A DNA stretch of 34,111 nucleotides, taken from assembly GCA_025450495.1 (NCBI GenBank), contig JANWHI010000076.1, positions 1 through 34,111 on the forward strand, in the 5' to 3' direction. Positions 15,041 through 25,184 of this stretch are shown one piece after another. Source of the stretch: Candidatus Dormiibacter sp. Its GTDB lineage: Bacteria > Chloroflexota > Dormibacteria > UBA8260. A program made the translations under genes and the position numbers. The notes beneath the pieces are model-generated. The model had not been told where the DNA came from. It worked only from the letters and a program-made list of their open reading frames with translations, and made no database searches. Each line of letters opens with the position of its first letter. Within the stretch, counting starts at the first letter, position 1.

Positions 15041-15838
15041 TCATGCCGTGTGCAGCATGCCGCGCAGGAACTCCGACGCCGCGCCCGCCCCGTCGCCGGG
15101 GCGCTCAGCCATGGCATCGACCAGCGCGGAGCCCACCACAGCGACTTCGCAGCGGCCACGCAGCGCCAGCATGTGTTCATGCCGAGCCAGGCCGAAACCC
15201 AGGGCCCGCGGCAGCATGGTGTGAGTGCGCACGCGCTCGAGCAGCTCAAACGCCTCGGCGGCGACATGGCGCCTTGCACCGGTGGTCCCGGTGACGCCCC
15301 CGCAGTAGATGACACCCGAGGCGGTGCCGCAGGCCCTGGCGATGCGCTCGTCGGGCGTGGTCGGGGCGACCATGGGGACCAGCGCCAGCCCGTGTGCGGT
15401 GGCCTGGTGGTGAGCCTCGCCGGCCTCCTCGACAGGAAGGTCGGGAACGATCAGGCCGTCCACGCCTGCGGCTGCTGCGTCAGCGCAGAACCGGGCGACC
15501 CCGATGCTGAGCACGGGGTTGATGTACGTCATCAACACCAGCGGCAGGGTGACCCCGGCGGCGCGCGCGGCGGCCGCCTGCTCGATGGCGAGCCTCGCCG
15601 TCATGCCGTTGCGCAATGCCTGCCAGCCGGCGCGCTGGATGGTCGGGCCGTCGGCGAGAGGGTCACTGAAGGGGATACCGATCTCGGCGGCGGCGCAGCC
15701 GCTCGCCTGCACGGCGAGCAGCACCGCGACGGTGTCGTCGCGACGGGGAAATCCTGCGGTGATGTAGGGGATCAGCGCGGGCAGCCCGCCAGCGCGTTCC
15801 GCCCACAGCGCTGCGGTGAGACGTTCACCCGGCGGCAT
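15041..15838 (-). CDS. trpA: Tryptophan synthase alpha chain
   Basis: Cleaves indole-3-glycerol phosphate to indole and passes it through a tunnel to TrpB. The 265-residue TIM barrel has [19 protein letters not shown] with the catalytic Glu and Asp, LMTYINP, and GVTGTTGAR near the phosphate site. Start ATG 15838 has GGGGAC eight bases upstream and overlaps the trpB end by 14 bases. Confidence 0.96.
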   Translation of the reverse strand: MPPGERLTAALWAERAGGLPALIPYITAGFPRRDDTVAVLLAVQASGCAAAEIGIPFSDPLADGPTIQRAGWQALRNGMTARLAIEQAAAARAAGVTLPLVLMTYINPVLSIGVARFCADAAAAGVDGLIVPDLPVEEAGEAHHQATAHGLALVPMVAPTTPDERIARACGTASGVIYCGGVTGTTGARRHVAAEAFELLERVRTHTMLPRALGFGLARHEHMLALRGRCEVAVVGSALVDAMAERPGDGAGAASEFLRGMLHTA

Positions 15839-17021
15839 CGTGGTTGTCCCCATCGTGGGCACGGACCGTCGCGATGTCCTTGTCTCCCCGTCCTGACAGG
15901 CACACGACCACGACCGACTGGGCGGGCATGCTGGCCGCGAGCTGCTCGGCCTCATGCAGCGCATGGCTCGATTCCAGCGCCGGGATGATGCCCTCGAGGC
16001 GGCACAGACGGTGGAACGCGGCGACGGCCTGCTCGTCATCGGCCGACGCATAGCGCACCCGCCCGCTGTCGCGCAGCGCACTGTGCTCGGGCCCCACGCC
16101 GGGGTAGTCGAGTCCGGCGCTGATCGAGTGAGCCGTGAGCACCTGGCCGTCCTCGTCCTGCATCAGGTAGCTGTGGGAGCCGTGCAGGACACCGGGACGT
16201 CCGCGGTTGAGCGGGGCCGCATGCTCACCACCTTCCAGGCCATGGCCGCCGGCCTCGACACCGACCAGCTGTACGGCTCGGTCGTCGAGGAACGCAGCGA
16301 AGATGCCGATGGCGTTGCTGCCGCCCCCGACGCAGGCGACGACCGCGGCCGGCAGGGTGTGCAGCCTGGCGAGGCACTCGGCGCGCGTCTCGTCGCCGAT
16401 CACGCGCTGCAGGCCGCGCACCAGCGTTGGATATGGATGCGGGCCGACGCTGCTGCCAATCACGTAATGGGTGTCGCGGACGTTGGTCACCCAATCGCGA
16501 ATCGCCTCGTTGGTGGCGTCCTTGAGCGTTCCGGCCCCGCTGTCCACCGCCACCACGGCGGCGCCGAGGAGGCGCATCCGGTAGACGTTGATCGACTGGC
16601 GGCGCATGTCCTCACCGCCCATGTACACCGTGCACTCCAGGCCGGCACGAGCGCACGCGGTCGCGGTCGCCACCCCATGCTGGCCGGCACCGGTCTCGGC
16701 GATGATCCTCGTCTTGCCCATGCGCTGCGCGAGGAGCACCTGGCCCAGCGCGTTGTTGATCTTGTGAGCGCCGGTGTGGAGCAGGTCCTCGCGTGTCAGC
16801 CAGATCTGCGCCCCCCCGCCGGCTGCGCTGAGCCGCGACGCCTGGGTCATCGGCGTCGGCCGGCCGGCGCAGTCGTGCAGCACCGTGCGCAGCTCCTCCT
16901 GGAACCCGGCGTCATGGGCGGCGTCCTCCATGGCGCCGGCCAGCTCGGCGAGCGCGGGCATGACGGTCTCGGGGACATAGGCGCCGCCGTAGGGGCCGAA
17001 GCGACCGGGCGGGTCGCTCAC
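15825..17021 (-). CDS. trpB: Tryptophan synthase beta chain
   Basis: PLP enzyme joining indole and serine to give tryptophan, as part of an alpha2-beta2 complex. The 398-residue product contains the PLP lysine motif [13 protein letters not shown], the [10 protein letters not shown] loop, the glycine-rich phosphate site GGGSNAIG and the C-terminal SGRGDKD. It is the TrpB1 type by its motifs and length. It starts at GTG 17021 inside a GTGA overlap with the trpF stop. Confidence 0.97.
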   Translation of the reverse strand: MSDPPGRFGPYGGAYVPETVMPALAELAGAMEDAAHDAGFQEELRTVLHDCAGRPTPMTQASRLSAAGGGAQIWLTREDLLHTGAHKINNALGQVLLAQRMGKTRIIAETGAGQHGVATATACARAGLECTVYMGGEDMRRQSINVYRMRLLGAAVVAVDSGAGTLKDATNEAIRDWVTNVRDTHYVIGSSVGPHPYPTLVRGLQRVIGDETRAECLARLHTLPAAVVACVGGGSNAIGIFAAFLDDRAVQLVGVEAGGHGLEGGEHAAPLNRGRPGVLHGSHSYLMQDEDGQVLTAHSISAGLDYPGVGPEHSALRDSGRVRYASADDEQAVAAFHRLCRLEGIIPALESSHALHEAEQLAASMPAQSVVVVCLSGRGDKDIATVRAHDGDNHDAAG

Positions 17022-17665
17022 CAGCCTGCCCCGAGCCCAGCGCCGGCGCCGGCGTGGCGAGCCGCCTCGACAAAGGCCGCCACCAGGTGGGCTTGCTTGA
17101 CACCGGGCGTGGACTCGAGCCCGCTCGACGCATCGACACCCTGCGGCCGCACCGCCTCGATCGCCGCCGCGACGTTGTGCGGAGTGAGCCCGCCGGCGAG
17201 CATCAGCGGGCGATGCCGCGCCAGCGCCGCAGCGGCGACCTGGTCGACACGCAACCCGGTGCCACCGGGGAGATCGCCGTCGTCGGGCGGCGCCGAGTCG
17301 AGCAGCACCAGGCAGTCGGGCCACCAGCCCTCGACGAAGGCCACACCTGGGTCGCGGACATTGATGGCGCGGATGATCGGCACCGACGTCTGCCACGCCA
17401 GCGCCAGCGGCGCCTCGCCGTGCACCTGCACAGCGTCGAGCCCGTACCGCTGCGCGGCCTCGTCGCAGGCCGACGACGTGGGACTGACCATGACGCCGAC
17501 CAGGCTCGCCCGACCGCGCACCTGGCGACGCACGGCGCAGGCGGCGTCGTCGTCGACATGGCGCGGACTGTCAGCGGCGATGACCAGGCCTAGCCAGTCG
17601 GCTCCGGCTTCGACAGCGGTCTCGGCGATCTCCGGTGTGCGCACGCCGCACACCTTGACGATCAC
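17018..17665 (-). CDS. trpF: Phosphoribosylanthranilate isomerase
   Basis: Converts phosphoribosylanthranilate to the carboxyphenylamino-deoxyribulose phosphate. The 215-residue barrel starts [10 protein letters not shown], with the catalytic Cys in KVCGV. It also has DAVQVHG, LLDSAPP (catalytic Asp) and [10 protein letters not shown], then [10 protein letters not shown], the expected phosphate loops. The GTG start at 17665 overlaps the trpC stop as GTGA. Confidence 0.94.
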   Translation of the reverse strand: MIVKVCGVRTPEIAETAVEAGADWLGLVIAADSPRHVDDDAACAVRRQVRGRASLVGVMVSPTSSACDEAAQRYGLDAVQVHGEAPLALAWQTSVPIIRAINVRDPGVAFVEGWWPDCLVLLDSAPPDDGDLPGGTGLRVDQVAAAALARHRPLMLAGGLTPHNVAAAIEAVRPQGVDASSGLESTPGVKQAHLVAAFVEAARHAGAGAGLGAGW

Positions 17666-18467
17666 ATGCCCCTCCGCGCGGTCGCTGCCGTCGACGCCGC
17701 CGCCGCGACCATGTCGGCGAGCAGCGCGGCCGGCTCGCCGTGGCGCATCAATGCCTCGCCGACCAGCACCGCGTCGGCGCCCTCGCCCACCAGCCGCGCC
17801 ACATCGGCCGCGTCGCGCACGCCCGACTCGGCGACGGTGACCACGCCCGCAGGAACGCGCGCGCGCAGGCGCGCGAACGTGCCAAGGTCTGCGGTCAGGG
17901 TGGTGAGGTCGCGGTTGTTGATGCCGATGCACACAGCCCCGGAGGCGAGCGCCCGGTCGAGATCCCCGTCGGTGTGCACCTCGACAAGCGCACCGGCGCC
18001 GCAGCGGCGCGCTGCCGCAACCGCCTCCTCGAGCGTGTCCCCCTCGAGGACTGCTGCGATCAGCAGCACCCAGTCAGCACCCGCGACGCGGGCCTCGGCG
18101 ACCTGCACAGGCGACACCACGAAGTCCTTGCGGAGGACAGGGATCTCCACCGCTGCACGCACGGCGCGGAGATCATCGAGCGAGCCCCCGAAGTCGGGTC
18201 CGTCGGTGAGCACGGACACCGCTGCCGCACCCGCCGCCTCGTAGGCGGTGGCCAGAGCCGCGGGGTCGAGGCCGGCGCGCAGCACCCCACCGCTGGGCGA
18301 GCGCCGCTTGAGCTCGGCGATCACCGTTCCACCGGCTAGGATGCGCTCGATCGCGGGCGCGTGCTCGAGGTTGGCGGCGTGGGCGTACATGGCAGCGCGG
18401 CCGCAGTTGATGGACGCAGCCTCGACGCGCTTGCGGGCGATGATCGGCGCCAGCGCGCCGAGGTCGC

Positions 18468-18471
<4 letters not shown>
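17662..18471 (-). CDS. trpC: Indole-3-glycerol phosphate synthase
   Basis: Closes the indole ring to form indole-3-glycerol phosphate. The 269-residue barrel shows IAELKRRSPSGG (catalytic Glu and Lys), VLRKDFVVSP, LVEVHTD, IGINNRDL and VAESGVRDAAD in the family order. The GTG start at 18471 overlaps the trpG stop by four bases. It is encoded separately from TrpF rather than fused to it. Confidence 0.96.
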
Positions 18472-19096
<625 letters not shown>

Positions 19097-19100
<4 letters not shown>

Positions 19101-20581
19101 AGCGCCGCCACACGCCGAACCGCCAGGAGAGCGGCGAGAAGCTTGTTGTCGATCTCGCTCGCCTCCTCTGCCGGGACTGAGTCGGCGACGATCCCCGCCG
19201 CCGCCTGGAGGTATGCGCGTCCTTGTGCGACCACCAGAGTGCGAAGCGCGATGGCGGTATCGAGCACGCCCCCGCTGCCAATGTAGCCCACCGCGCCGGC
19301 GTAGGGACCGCGACCGTGGGGCTCGAGCGCAGCGATGATCTCCATGGCACGGATCTTGGGGGCGCCCGTCACGGTGCCGGCCGGGAAGCACGCGCGCAGC
19401 GCGTCGAGGGCGGAGCAGCCCGGCGCCAGGCGCGCGCGGATGCCGCTGACCAGGTGCATGACGTTCGAGTAGCGCTCGACGATTGCCATCTCGTGCACCT
19501 CGACGCTGCCGGTGGCGGCGACGCGACCCACGTCGTTGCGACCGAGGTCGACGAGCATGAGGTGCTCTGCCTGCTCCTTCGCGCTGCTGCGCAGCTCGGC
19601 CTCCATGGCGAGATCCTCGGCCTCGGTGTGGCCGCGCCGCCGCGTCCCGGCGAGGGGCCGGTAGTCGATGCGCTCGCCGCGGACGCGCACCAGCATCTCG
19701 GGAGAAGCGCCGACAAGGACGGCGTCGGGACTGCTGAGGTAGAACAGGTACGGGGTGGGGCTGGAATCGCGCAGCGCGGTGTACAGCGTGAAGGGATGCG
19801 CCGACAGCTCGAGACTGAAGCGTCGCGATATCTGTACCTGGAAGATGTCACCGGCGACGATGTGTTCGAGCGCGCGGGACACCGCGTCCAGGAACTGCTG
19901 GCGCGGGAAGGTGGATGCACCATCGGCGAGCGTCGGACGCGCCAGGGTGAAATAGCCCGTATCCAGGGACGGAGCGGAGACCGCCCGCGCGTTGTCGACG
20001 GCGCCCGGCTGCTGACGCGCCTCGGTGATGCGCGCGCGCAGCGCATCGAGTCGAGCGCATCCTCGGGCATGCGCCGCCTCGACATCGCCGTCGTCGCGTC
20101 GCAACTGCGTGACCAGGAGAACGCGCGCACGTGCGTGGTCGAAGACAGTCAACGTGCGATACAGCGCGAAGCCGCTGATCGGGAGCTCCGGGGTCACCGC
20201 TCCTGGCGGCGGCAGCTTCTCGTAGCAACCGGCGGCCTCGTAGCCGAGGTAGCCGACCCAGCCACCAACGAACGGTGCCTCCAGCCCCGCCACCGGTGCC
20301 ACCCGCTCCGCCAGAACCGCGCTGAGTGGCGCGAGAGGGTCGGCGCGGTCCACAGGCGCGAGCTCGACAGGGTCGTGCCCGAGAAAGGAGAAGCCGTGTA
20401 TCCCACCCGGCGCCGCCGCTGACTCGAGCAAGAAACAGTGGCCGTCGACGCCGAGGCGCTGCATCATGGTGACCGGCGTCTCGTCGCCGGCGGCAAGCTC
20501 CATGACCAGTGGGACGACGTCGTGCCCTTCCAGCAGCGTTCTCGCGGTGGCGGCATCGGGTCGCACGCGGGGACGGGTCAT
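19097..20581 (-). CDS. trpE: Anthranilate synthase component I
   Basis: Makes anthranilate from chorismate with ammonia from TrpG. The 494-residue product has the N-terminal domain with LLESAAAPGGIHGFSFLG, a tryptophan feedback-site LLES signature. The catalytic domain carries GDIFQVQISRRF, LVDLGRNDVGRV and FPAGTVTGAPKIRAMEII. The LLES element suggests feedback control by tryptophan, which also argues against its being PabB. ATG 20581 lies 31 bases after the aminotransferase stop. No leader peptide or attenuator hairpin is visible in that gap. Confidence 0.94.
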
Positions 20582-20612
20582 CGGCTCGGTGCTGCGACGC
20601 CTGGGCGCGGCG

Positions 20613-21803
20613 TTATGCCGGCGTGACCGCCCCGGCGCCGAGGTGGAGGGCGATGCGGTCGATGGCGGCTTCGAGGTTGGCGACCGAGTTCGCGTAGCTG
20701 AGCCGGATATGGCCGGCGCCGTGCGGCCCGAAGCTGCTGCCGGCCAGGGTGGCCACCCCCATCTCGTCAAGGAGAGCGTTCTGCAACTCGCGGTCGTTCC
20801 AGCCGGTGGCGGTGATGTCCGGGAAGACGTAGAAGGCGCCCGCGGGGCGGTGGCAGCTGATCCCGGGGATGCGGTTGAGACCGTCGACGAGGATGTCGCG
20901 ACGCTTGTGGAACTCGGCCACCATCGCGTCCACGGCGGCGTCGGACTCCGGCGAGTCGAACGCCTCGATGGCCGCCATCTGGGTGAACGCGGCGGCGCAG
21001 GACGAGCTGTTGATCATCAGCGTGTCCATCTTGGCGGCGACCTCTTTGGGCATCGCGCCGAACCCGAGGCGCCAGCCACACATCGCCCACGCTTTGCTGA
21101 CGCCGCCCAGCAGAACTGTGCGTTCGGCCATGCCGTCGATGCTGTAGAGCGAGACGTGCGAACCGTCGTAGCAGAGCCGCTCGTAGATCTCGTCGCTCAA
21201 CACCATCAGGTCGTGCTCGATGGCCAGGTCGGCGATCGCCTCGCAGTCGGCGCGCGTCAGCACCCCCCCGGTGGGGTTGGCCGGGGTGTTGATGATGAGC
21301 AGCCGGGTGCGCGCGGTGATCAGCGAGCGCAGCTCGTCGACGTCCAGCCGGAAGTCGTTGCTCTGGCGAATCGGCGCCGACACCGGCACCGCCCCGATGA
21401 AGTTGACCAGCGAGCGGTAGATGGCGTACCCCGGGTCGGGCACGATGACCTCGTCACCGGCCTCGATGGTGGCCAGGAGCAGGAAGGCGAGGATGTTCTT
21501 GCTGCCCGGGACCAGCATGATGTTCTCGGCGGAGGTGGGCACGCCGGTGCGTTTGGAGACGTATGCCGCCGTCGCCTGGCGGACCGCGGGGATCCCGCTC
21601 GCCGGTGTGTAGTGGGTCGCGCCGTTGTTCAGCGCCCGGGTGGCCGCGTCGATGATGTTCTGCGGTGTCTGGAAGTCCGGTTCGCCGATCTCGAGGTGGA
21701 TGATGTTGCGCCCCTCGGCCTCGAGGCGGCGGGCGTGGGCGAGCACCTCGAAGGCACTCTCGGTGCCGAGCCGGGCCATGCGGTCGGCCCAGCGAAAGTT
21801 CAC
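20613..21803 (-). CDS. Class I/II PLP-dependent aminotransferase
   Basis: A 396-residue fold-type I aminotransferase of the aspartate/aromatic aminotransferase group. Visible landmarks are HLEIGEPDF, YTPASGIP, INTPANPTGG (cofactor Asn), LSDEIYERL (Asp and Tyr for PLP), the Schiff-base lysine in LLGGVSKAWAMCGWRLG and the substrate-carboxylate Arg in HIRLSYANS. Its substrate cannot be told from sequence; the place at the head of an aro/trp operon makes an aromatic or prephenate transamination attractive. It starts with GTG 21803, overlapping the acylphosphatase stop. Confidence 0.88.
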   Translation of the reverse strand: MNFRWADRMARLGTESAFEVLAHARRLEAEGRNIIHLEIGEPDFQTPQNIIDAATRALNNGATHYTPASGIPAVRQATAAYVSKRTGVPTSAENIMLVPGSKNILAFLLLATIEAGDEVIVPDPGYAIYRSLVNFIGAVPVSAPIRQSNDFRLDVDELRSLITARTRLLIINTPANPTGGVLTRADCEAIADLAIEHDLMVLSDEIYERLCYDGSHVSLYSIDGMAERTVLLGGVSKAWAMCGWRLGFGAMPKEVAAKMDTLMINSSSCAAAFTQMAAIEAFDSPESDAAVDAMVAEFHKRRDILVDGLNRIPGISCHRPAGAFYVFPDITATGWNDRELQNALLDEMGVATLAGSSFGPHGAGHIRLSYANSVANLEAAIDRIALHLGAGAVTPA

Positions 21804-22075
21804 GCTGTCACCGTCAGCGGCGGCAGGTCACCGCGGAAGGGTTCGGGGCGCACGTCCACGGCCTCGACGCGTGCGTGGCTGGGACCCTCGCGAAGCAGCC
21901 GCACGAGCTGCTCGACGTCTGGCTGCGGGCCTTCGACAACGCATTCGAGGGTGCCGTCGGGACGGTTGGCAACGGTGCCGTGCAGGCCCGCACCGTGATG
22001 GATCACGTAGGCACGAAACCCCACCATCTGCACTCTCCCCCGCACGGTCGCGCGCACGCGAACCTGCTCGGACAT
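21800..22075 (-). CDS. Acylphosphatase
   Basis: A 91-residue protein with the acylphosphatase signature VRGRVQMVGFRAYV (catalytic Arg in GFR) and GTVANRPDGTLECVVEG (catalytic Asn). The usual Gly in VQGVGFR is Met here. The enzyme hydrolyses acyl-phosphates such as acetyl phosphate or carbamoyl phosphate. It appears to be the first gene of the aminotransferase-trp-aroA transcript. The ATG is eight bases after a perfect TATAAT. Confidence 0.9.
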   Translation of the reverse strand: MSEQVRVRATVRGRVQMVGFRAYVIHHGAGLHGTVANRPDGTLECVVEGPQPDVEQLVRLLREGPSHARVEAVDVRPEPFRGDLPPLTVTA

Positions 22076-22083
22076 ATTGGCCG

Positions 22084-22089
22084 ATTATA
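22084..22089 (-). promoter_or_regulatory. Consensus -10 box (TATAAT) for the acylphosphatase-trp-aroA operon
   Basis: A perfect minus-strand TATAAT with eight bases before the acylphosphatase ATG, which would place the transcription start at or next to the start codon. A CTGACC element lies about 19 bases upstream and is at best a weak -35. The whole gap to the next gene is only 35 bases, leaving no room for a T-box or attenuator. Confidence 0.65.
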
Positions 22090-22110
22090 GGCTGCCGCCG
22101 AGCGGACCGG

Positions 22111-22911
22111 TCAGGCAGCGACCGGCGTCAGGCGACGGATGACGGGCAGCATGTCCTTGGTCGAGGCCATCTTGCTTCCTGCCAATTCTGACATCAACGC
22201 GAGGATGCGGCGCTGCACGGGCGCCTCGTGGTCGCGGCCCGGCAGGTACCAGTTGAGCATCCTGCTGATGTACTCCGGATCCTCGAGCTGGCCGACGACG
22301 CTGGGAGAGGTGGCGGTGGTGGGGTGCTTGGGGGCGTCGTTGGTGCTGCGCAGCATCCACAGCGTCATCCGCAGCACGGCAGGCAGCTCATCCGGCTTGT
22401 TGGTGATCGCCTTGCGCAGGTACTTGGCGTAGCACGCGGCGTGGCGAAGCTCGTCGGCGGCGAGGATCTTGAAGATCTTGCGAAGCAGCGGCTCGGGCGC
22501 GCTGTGGCTGAAGGCCTGGTACCAATGGGCCAGACGCTGCTCGCCGCAGAAGTGCATGGTCAGGGTCTCGATGGCCGGGCCCTCGGCGAAGGTGAGGCGG
22601 AGCTGCGGGAGCTCGGCGACCTCATCGAAGGTCTCACCACACTGCTCGAGGTACTTGCGCAACACCATGTGGTGCTTCATCTCCTCGTAGAACCAGATCG
22701 AGACGAAGCTGCAGAAGTCGATGTCCGTGTAGAAGTCGCGGAGGAACATCTCCGTGGCGTAGAGAGCGCTCAACTCGGTGAGGCAGATCTGGCGGAGATC
22801 GTGGATCCACTGCTCGGTGAGCAGGCTGCGGTCGATGGTGGTGAAATCGATCTCGTCGGTGAAGTTCCAGCGGGCACGCTCGAGGCGTACAAACAGGTCG
22901 TCATAAAGCAT
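22111..22911 (-). CDS. Ferritin-like di-iron protein, acyl-ACP desaturase-like
   Basis: A 266-residue helical protein with two EXXH-type di-iron motifs: FYEEMKHH (Glu77, His80) and AADELRH (Glu154, His157). Further possible ligands are at Glu46 (LTELSALYATE) and Glu124 (CGEQRLAHW). This arrangement matches the acyl-ACP desaturase / ferritin-like superfamily. A fatty-acid desaturase is likely, but related di-iron oxygenases cannot be excluded. The start is ATG 22911; the frame is open to 23070 but crosses the divergent promoter region. It is transcribed away from a PucR-type regulator that could control it. Confidence 0.78.
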   Translation of the reverse strand: MLYDDLFVRLERARWNFTDEIDFTTIDRSLLTEQWIHDLRQICLTELSALYATEMFLRDFYTDIDFCSFVSIWFYEEMKHHMVLRKYLEQCGETFDEVAELPQLRLTFAEGPAIETLTMHFCGEQRLAHWYQAFSHSAPEPLLRKIFKILAADELRHAACYAKYLRKAITNKPDELPAVLRMTLWMLRSTNDAPKHPTTATSPSVVGQLEDPEYISRMLNWYLPGRDHEAPVQRRILALMSELAGSKMASTKDMLPVIRRLTPVAA

Positions 22912-22963
22912 GAGATTCAGTGTCAGCGAACCCAGGTCGCCAAGCCATCGGCCCCCGCCACAC

Positions 22964-22979
22964 AAATTCACGTCAATTT
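22964..22979. promoter_or_regulatory. AT-rich inverted repeat in a divergent promoter region
   Basis: AAATT and AATTT arms of five bases flank CACGTC. This is an unusually AT-rich patch for this genome and lies in the 95-base gap between the desaturase-like gene and the PucR-type regulator. It covers the -35 position of the regulator's promoter, so it could be an operator, perhaps autoregulatory. On the minus strand it contains TTGACG, a possible -35 for the desaturase-like gene. Confidence 0.4.
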
Positions 22980-22993
22980 TTGGCCCTGATGTC

Positions 22994-22999
22994 CATAAT
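22994..22999 (+). promoter_or_regulatory. Candidate -10 box (CATAAT) for the PucR-type regulator
   Basis: CATAAT matches TATAAT at five positions and lies seven bases before ATG 23007, favouring that codon as a leaderless start over the in-frame ATGs at 22989 and 22998. Confidence 0.5.
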
Positions 23000-23006
23000 G
23001 GCCCGC

Positions 23007-24278
23007 ATGTCGAATAGGCTCCCTCGGTCGACGCTTCCTGCTGCCGACAAATGGGCCACCACGGCCACACTTCCGCCGGAGATCACGGAACATCTGCTCG
23101 CGGAGGTCGACATCATCGCCCGGCGCATGACCCGGCGGATCGCGGCGGAGATCAACCTGCCGGCGCAGTTTCGCACCATCGGTTACCTCCGTCTGGTCAC
23201 CGGCGCGTGTCGCGATGCGCTTCGAACCCTGGTGAGGTTGCTCCGCGATGGCCGGGGGCTGCGCACCGCCGACCTGCAGCGCCTCGGCAACATGGGGGCC
23301 CAGCAGGCGGAGATGGGCGTGCCCCTCGAGGTGCTCCTGGCCGCGTACCGGCTGGCGGCGCGAGTGGTCTGGCGCGAGCTCATCGGGGAATCCGCCGGGC
23401 TGGAGGTCCTTCCCCGCGCCACGGTCATCGCGGTCACCGGCCAGGTCCTGGAGTACCTCGACGAGATCAGCGGCGCGGTGGGCTCCGCCTACCTCGAGAC
23501 CCGCGAGCGGTTGATGCGCCGGCGCGACCTCGACCGCGACAGGCTGCTGCAACGGCTGGTGGCGGGCGACGCCACCCCGGAGTTTCGCCGGCTCGCCGCC
23601 GCCGCCGAGCTCGACCTCCAGCCTCCCTACCAGGTGCTGGCCTGCGTAGTCGACTCAGCGGCCGCGGAGGGCGCCCTCGAGCGCACCCTGCGGGCCCGCA
23701 GCGTGCTCCTCGTGGCCGACCAGCCCAGCACCTGGATCGCGCTCGTGCCCGGGCGCGAGGGCGTCGCCGCATTTCTCGCGGCTGCCGACCGCTCCCTCCC
23801 CCACCCCGGTGCCGTCGTCTGGGGCATCGGCCCCGTTGCCATCACCCTCGACGAGGTCGCCGAGAGCGCCAGGCGTGCCCGCGAAGCCCTGCACGTCGGT
23901 CTGCGCCTCGACCCCACCGAGCGAGTCTGGGATGACGCCGCGGTGGGCATCTTCGCCACTCTCGCCACCGACCCCGCCGCCATGGCGCGATATCTGGAGC
24001 ACGTCCTTGGCCGGGTGCTGGCGATGCCTGTGGTGCGCGCGGCGCCGCTGCTCGACACGCTCGAAGCCCTGCTGGCGACACCGAGCCTCAACGAGGCCGC
24101 GAGCTCGCTCGGGCTGCACCGGCACACCATCGTGTACCGCACCCGGCGGCTGGCGGAGCTTGGAATCGACCTCGAAGGTCCATCAGCCCGGCACCGCCTC
24201 TGGCTGGCCCTGCAATGCCATCGACTTCTCAGCGCTGGCGAAACCGCGGCCCAAGCCGGGGCGCTCCCTCCTTCATGA
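23007..24278 (+). CDS. PucR/CdaR-family transcriptional regulator
   Basis: A 423-residue protein. The N-terminal helical region (about 20-165) resembles the RsbRD-like sensory domain common in this group. A middle GGDEF-like CdaR domain spans about 205-320, and the C-terminal PucR helix-turn-helix spans about 346-405 (LLDTLEALLATPSLNEAASSLGLHRHTIVYRTRRLAEL). Such proteins usually regulate nearby metabolic genes in response to a small ligand that is unknown here. It is divergent from the desaturase-like gene and overlaps the J-domain gene by four bases (ATGA). The start was chosen from the -10 box spacing; ATG 22989 and 22998 are alternatives. Confidence 0.85.
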   Translation: MSNRLPRSTLPAADKWATTATLPPEITEHLLAEVDIIARRMTRRIAAEINLPAQFRTIGYLRLVTGACRDALRTLVRLLRDGRGLRTADLQRLGNMGAQQAEMGVPLEVLLAAYRLAARVVWRELIGESAGLEVLPRATVIAVTGQVLEYLDEISGAVGSAYLETRERLMRRRDLDRDRLLQRLVAGDATPEFRRLAAAAELDLQPPYQVLACVVDSAAAEGALERTLRARSVLLVADQPSTWIALVPGREGVAAFLAAADRSLPHPGAVVWGIGPVAITLDEVAESARRAREALHVGLRLDPTERVWDDAAVGIFATLATDPAAMARYLEHVLGRVLAMPVVRAAPLLDTLEALLATPSLNEAASSLGLHRHTIVYRTRRLAELGIDLEGPSARHRLWLALQCHRLLSAGETAAQAGALPPS

Positions 24279-25165
24279 GCCGCATCCCCACCAGCGAGGA
24301 TCTCGCGGTGCTCGGCCTCCGTCCGGGGGCCGGCGACGACGAGATCCGCACGGCCTATCGGCGGCTGGCCAAGATCCATCACCCCGACCGCAACCCCGGC
24401 GATGCCTCCGCTCTGGAGACCTTTCGTCAGATCACCGACAGCTACGCCGCGCTGCGCGACCGAGGCCAGCGGGCGTCGAGCACGGGGTCACGCTCCCCGC
24501 TGTCGGCAGCCCGCGCCGCCCGAAGCCGGGCCTCGTCGCGACGCGGCACCGGGGCGTCCGGGACACGGCTTGCCGACATCCCGGTCGGAGGCTCACTGTG
24601 GGTCGACAGCGGCGCTCTCCTGGTGGCGCCTGATCGCACCGCCGCGCTGCGGCCGGCGGCAGACGGTGCCCCCTACCCCACCGTTGCCAAGGTCATCCGT
24701 GTCGAGCGCCGCGGGGATGGGCTCCACGTGTTCATTCCTCCGCAACCCTCGGCTCGGTGGGCGGTCGGCGGCGAGGCAGAGAACGAGGGGCTGGCTGTCG
24801 CGGCGCTCTGGGTCGGTGGCCGCCAGGACGGGTCCGACGGGTCGCCGTCCGCCGCGAAGGTCCCGCTGCGCCTGATCGGCAACACCGTCGGCGAGATGGC
24901 GCCTGGCGACCGGGGCTGGACGCTCGCCGCCGCGCTGGCGGTCGACCCGGCCGGCGTCTGGAGCATCGACCTGGCTCAGCCGGTGAGCCGCGAGCCCCAC
25001 CGTGACGCCCGATTGCGGGTCCTGCGCGACGACGACGGCTTCCGCGTCCACGCTGACCTGCCCGCGTCAGAGTGGTCGCCAGCCGCGAGCCCCGAGGACG
25101 ACGGCCGCGCCACCGTCGTCGACGCCATCCTTGCCGGGATGCGCTATCCGCCGCCCGCTGGCTGA
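24275..25165 (+). CDS. J-domain (DnaJ-like) protein with unrecognised C-terminal region
   Basis: A 296-residue protein with an N-terminal J-domain (about 5-63): helix II DEIRTAYRRLAKIHHPDRN has the HPD triad at residues 36-38, and FRQITDSYAALRD forms helix III. The J-domain stimulates DnaK ATPase activity. After a basic, Ser/Arg-rich linker (about 66-112) the remaining 180 residues are neither the Gly/Phe region, zinc finger nor substrate domain of DnaJ. I do not recognise this part. Co-translation with the PucR-type regulator (ATGA overlap) suggests a shared role, possibly delivering a specific client to DnaK. Confidence 0.82.
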   Translation: MSRIPTSEDLAVLGLRPGAGDDEIRTAYRRLAKIHHPDRNPGDASALETFRQITDSYAALRDRGQRASSTGSRSPLSAARAARSRASSRRGTGASGTRLADIPVGGSLWVDSGALLVAPDRTAALRPAADGAPYPTVAKVIRVERRGDGLHVFIPPQPSARWAVGGEAENEGLAVAALWVGGRQDGSDGSPSAAKVPLRLIGNTVGEMAPGDRGWTLAAALAVDPAGVWSIDLAQPVSREPHRDARLRVLRDDDGFRVHADLPASEWSPAASPEDDGRATVVDAILAGMRYPPPAG

Positions 25166-25184
25166 GCGGCAGGCGCGGACAAGC

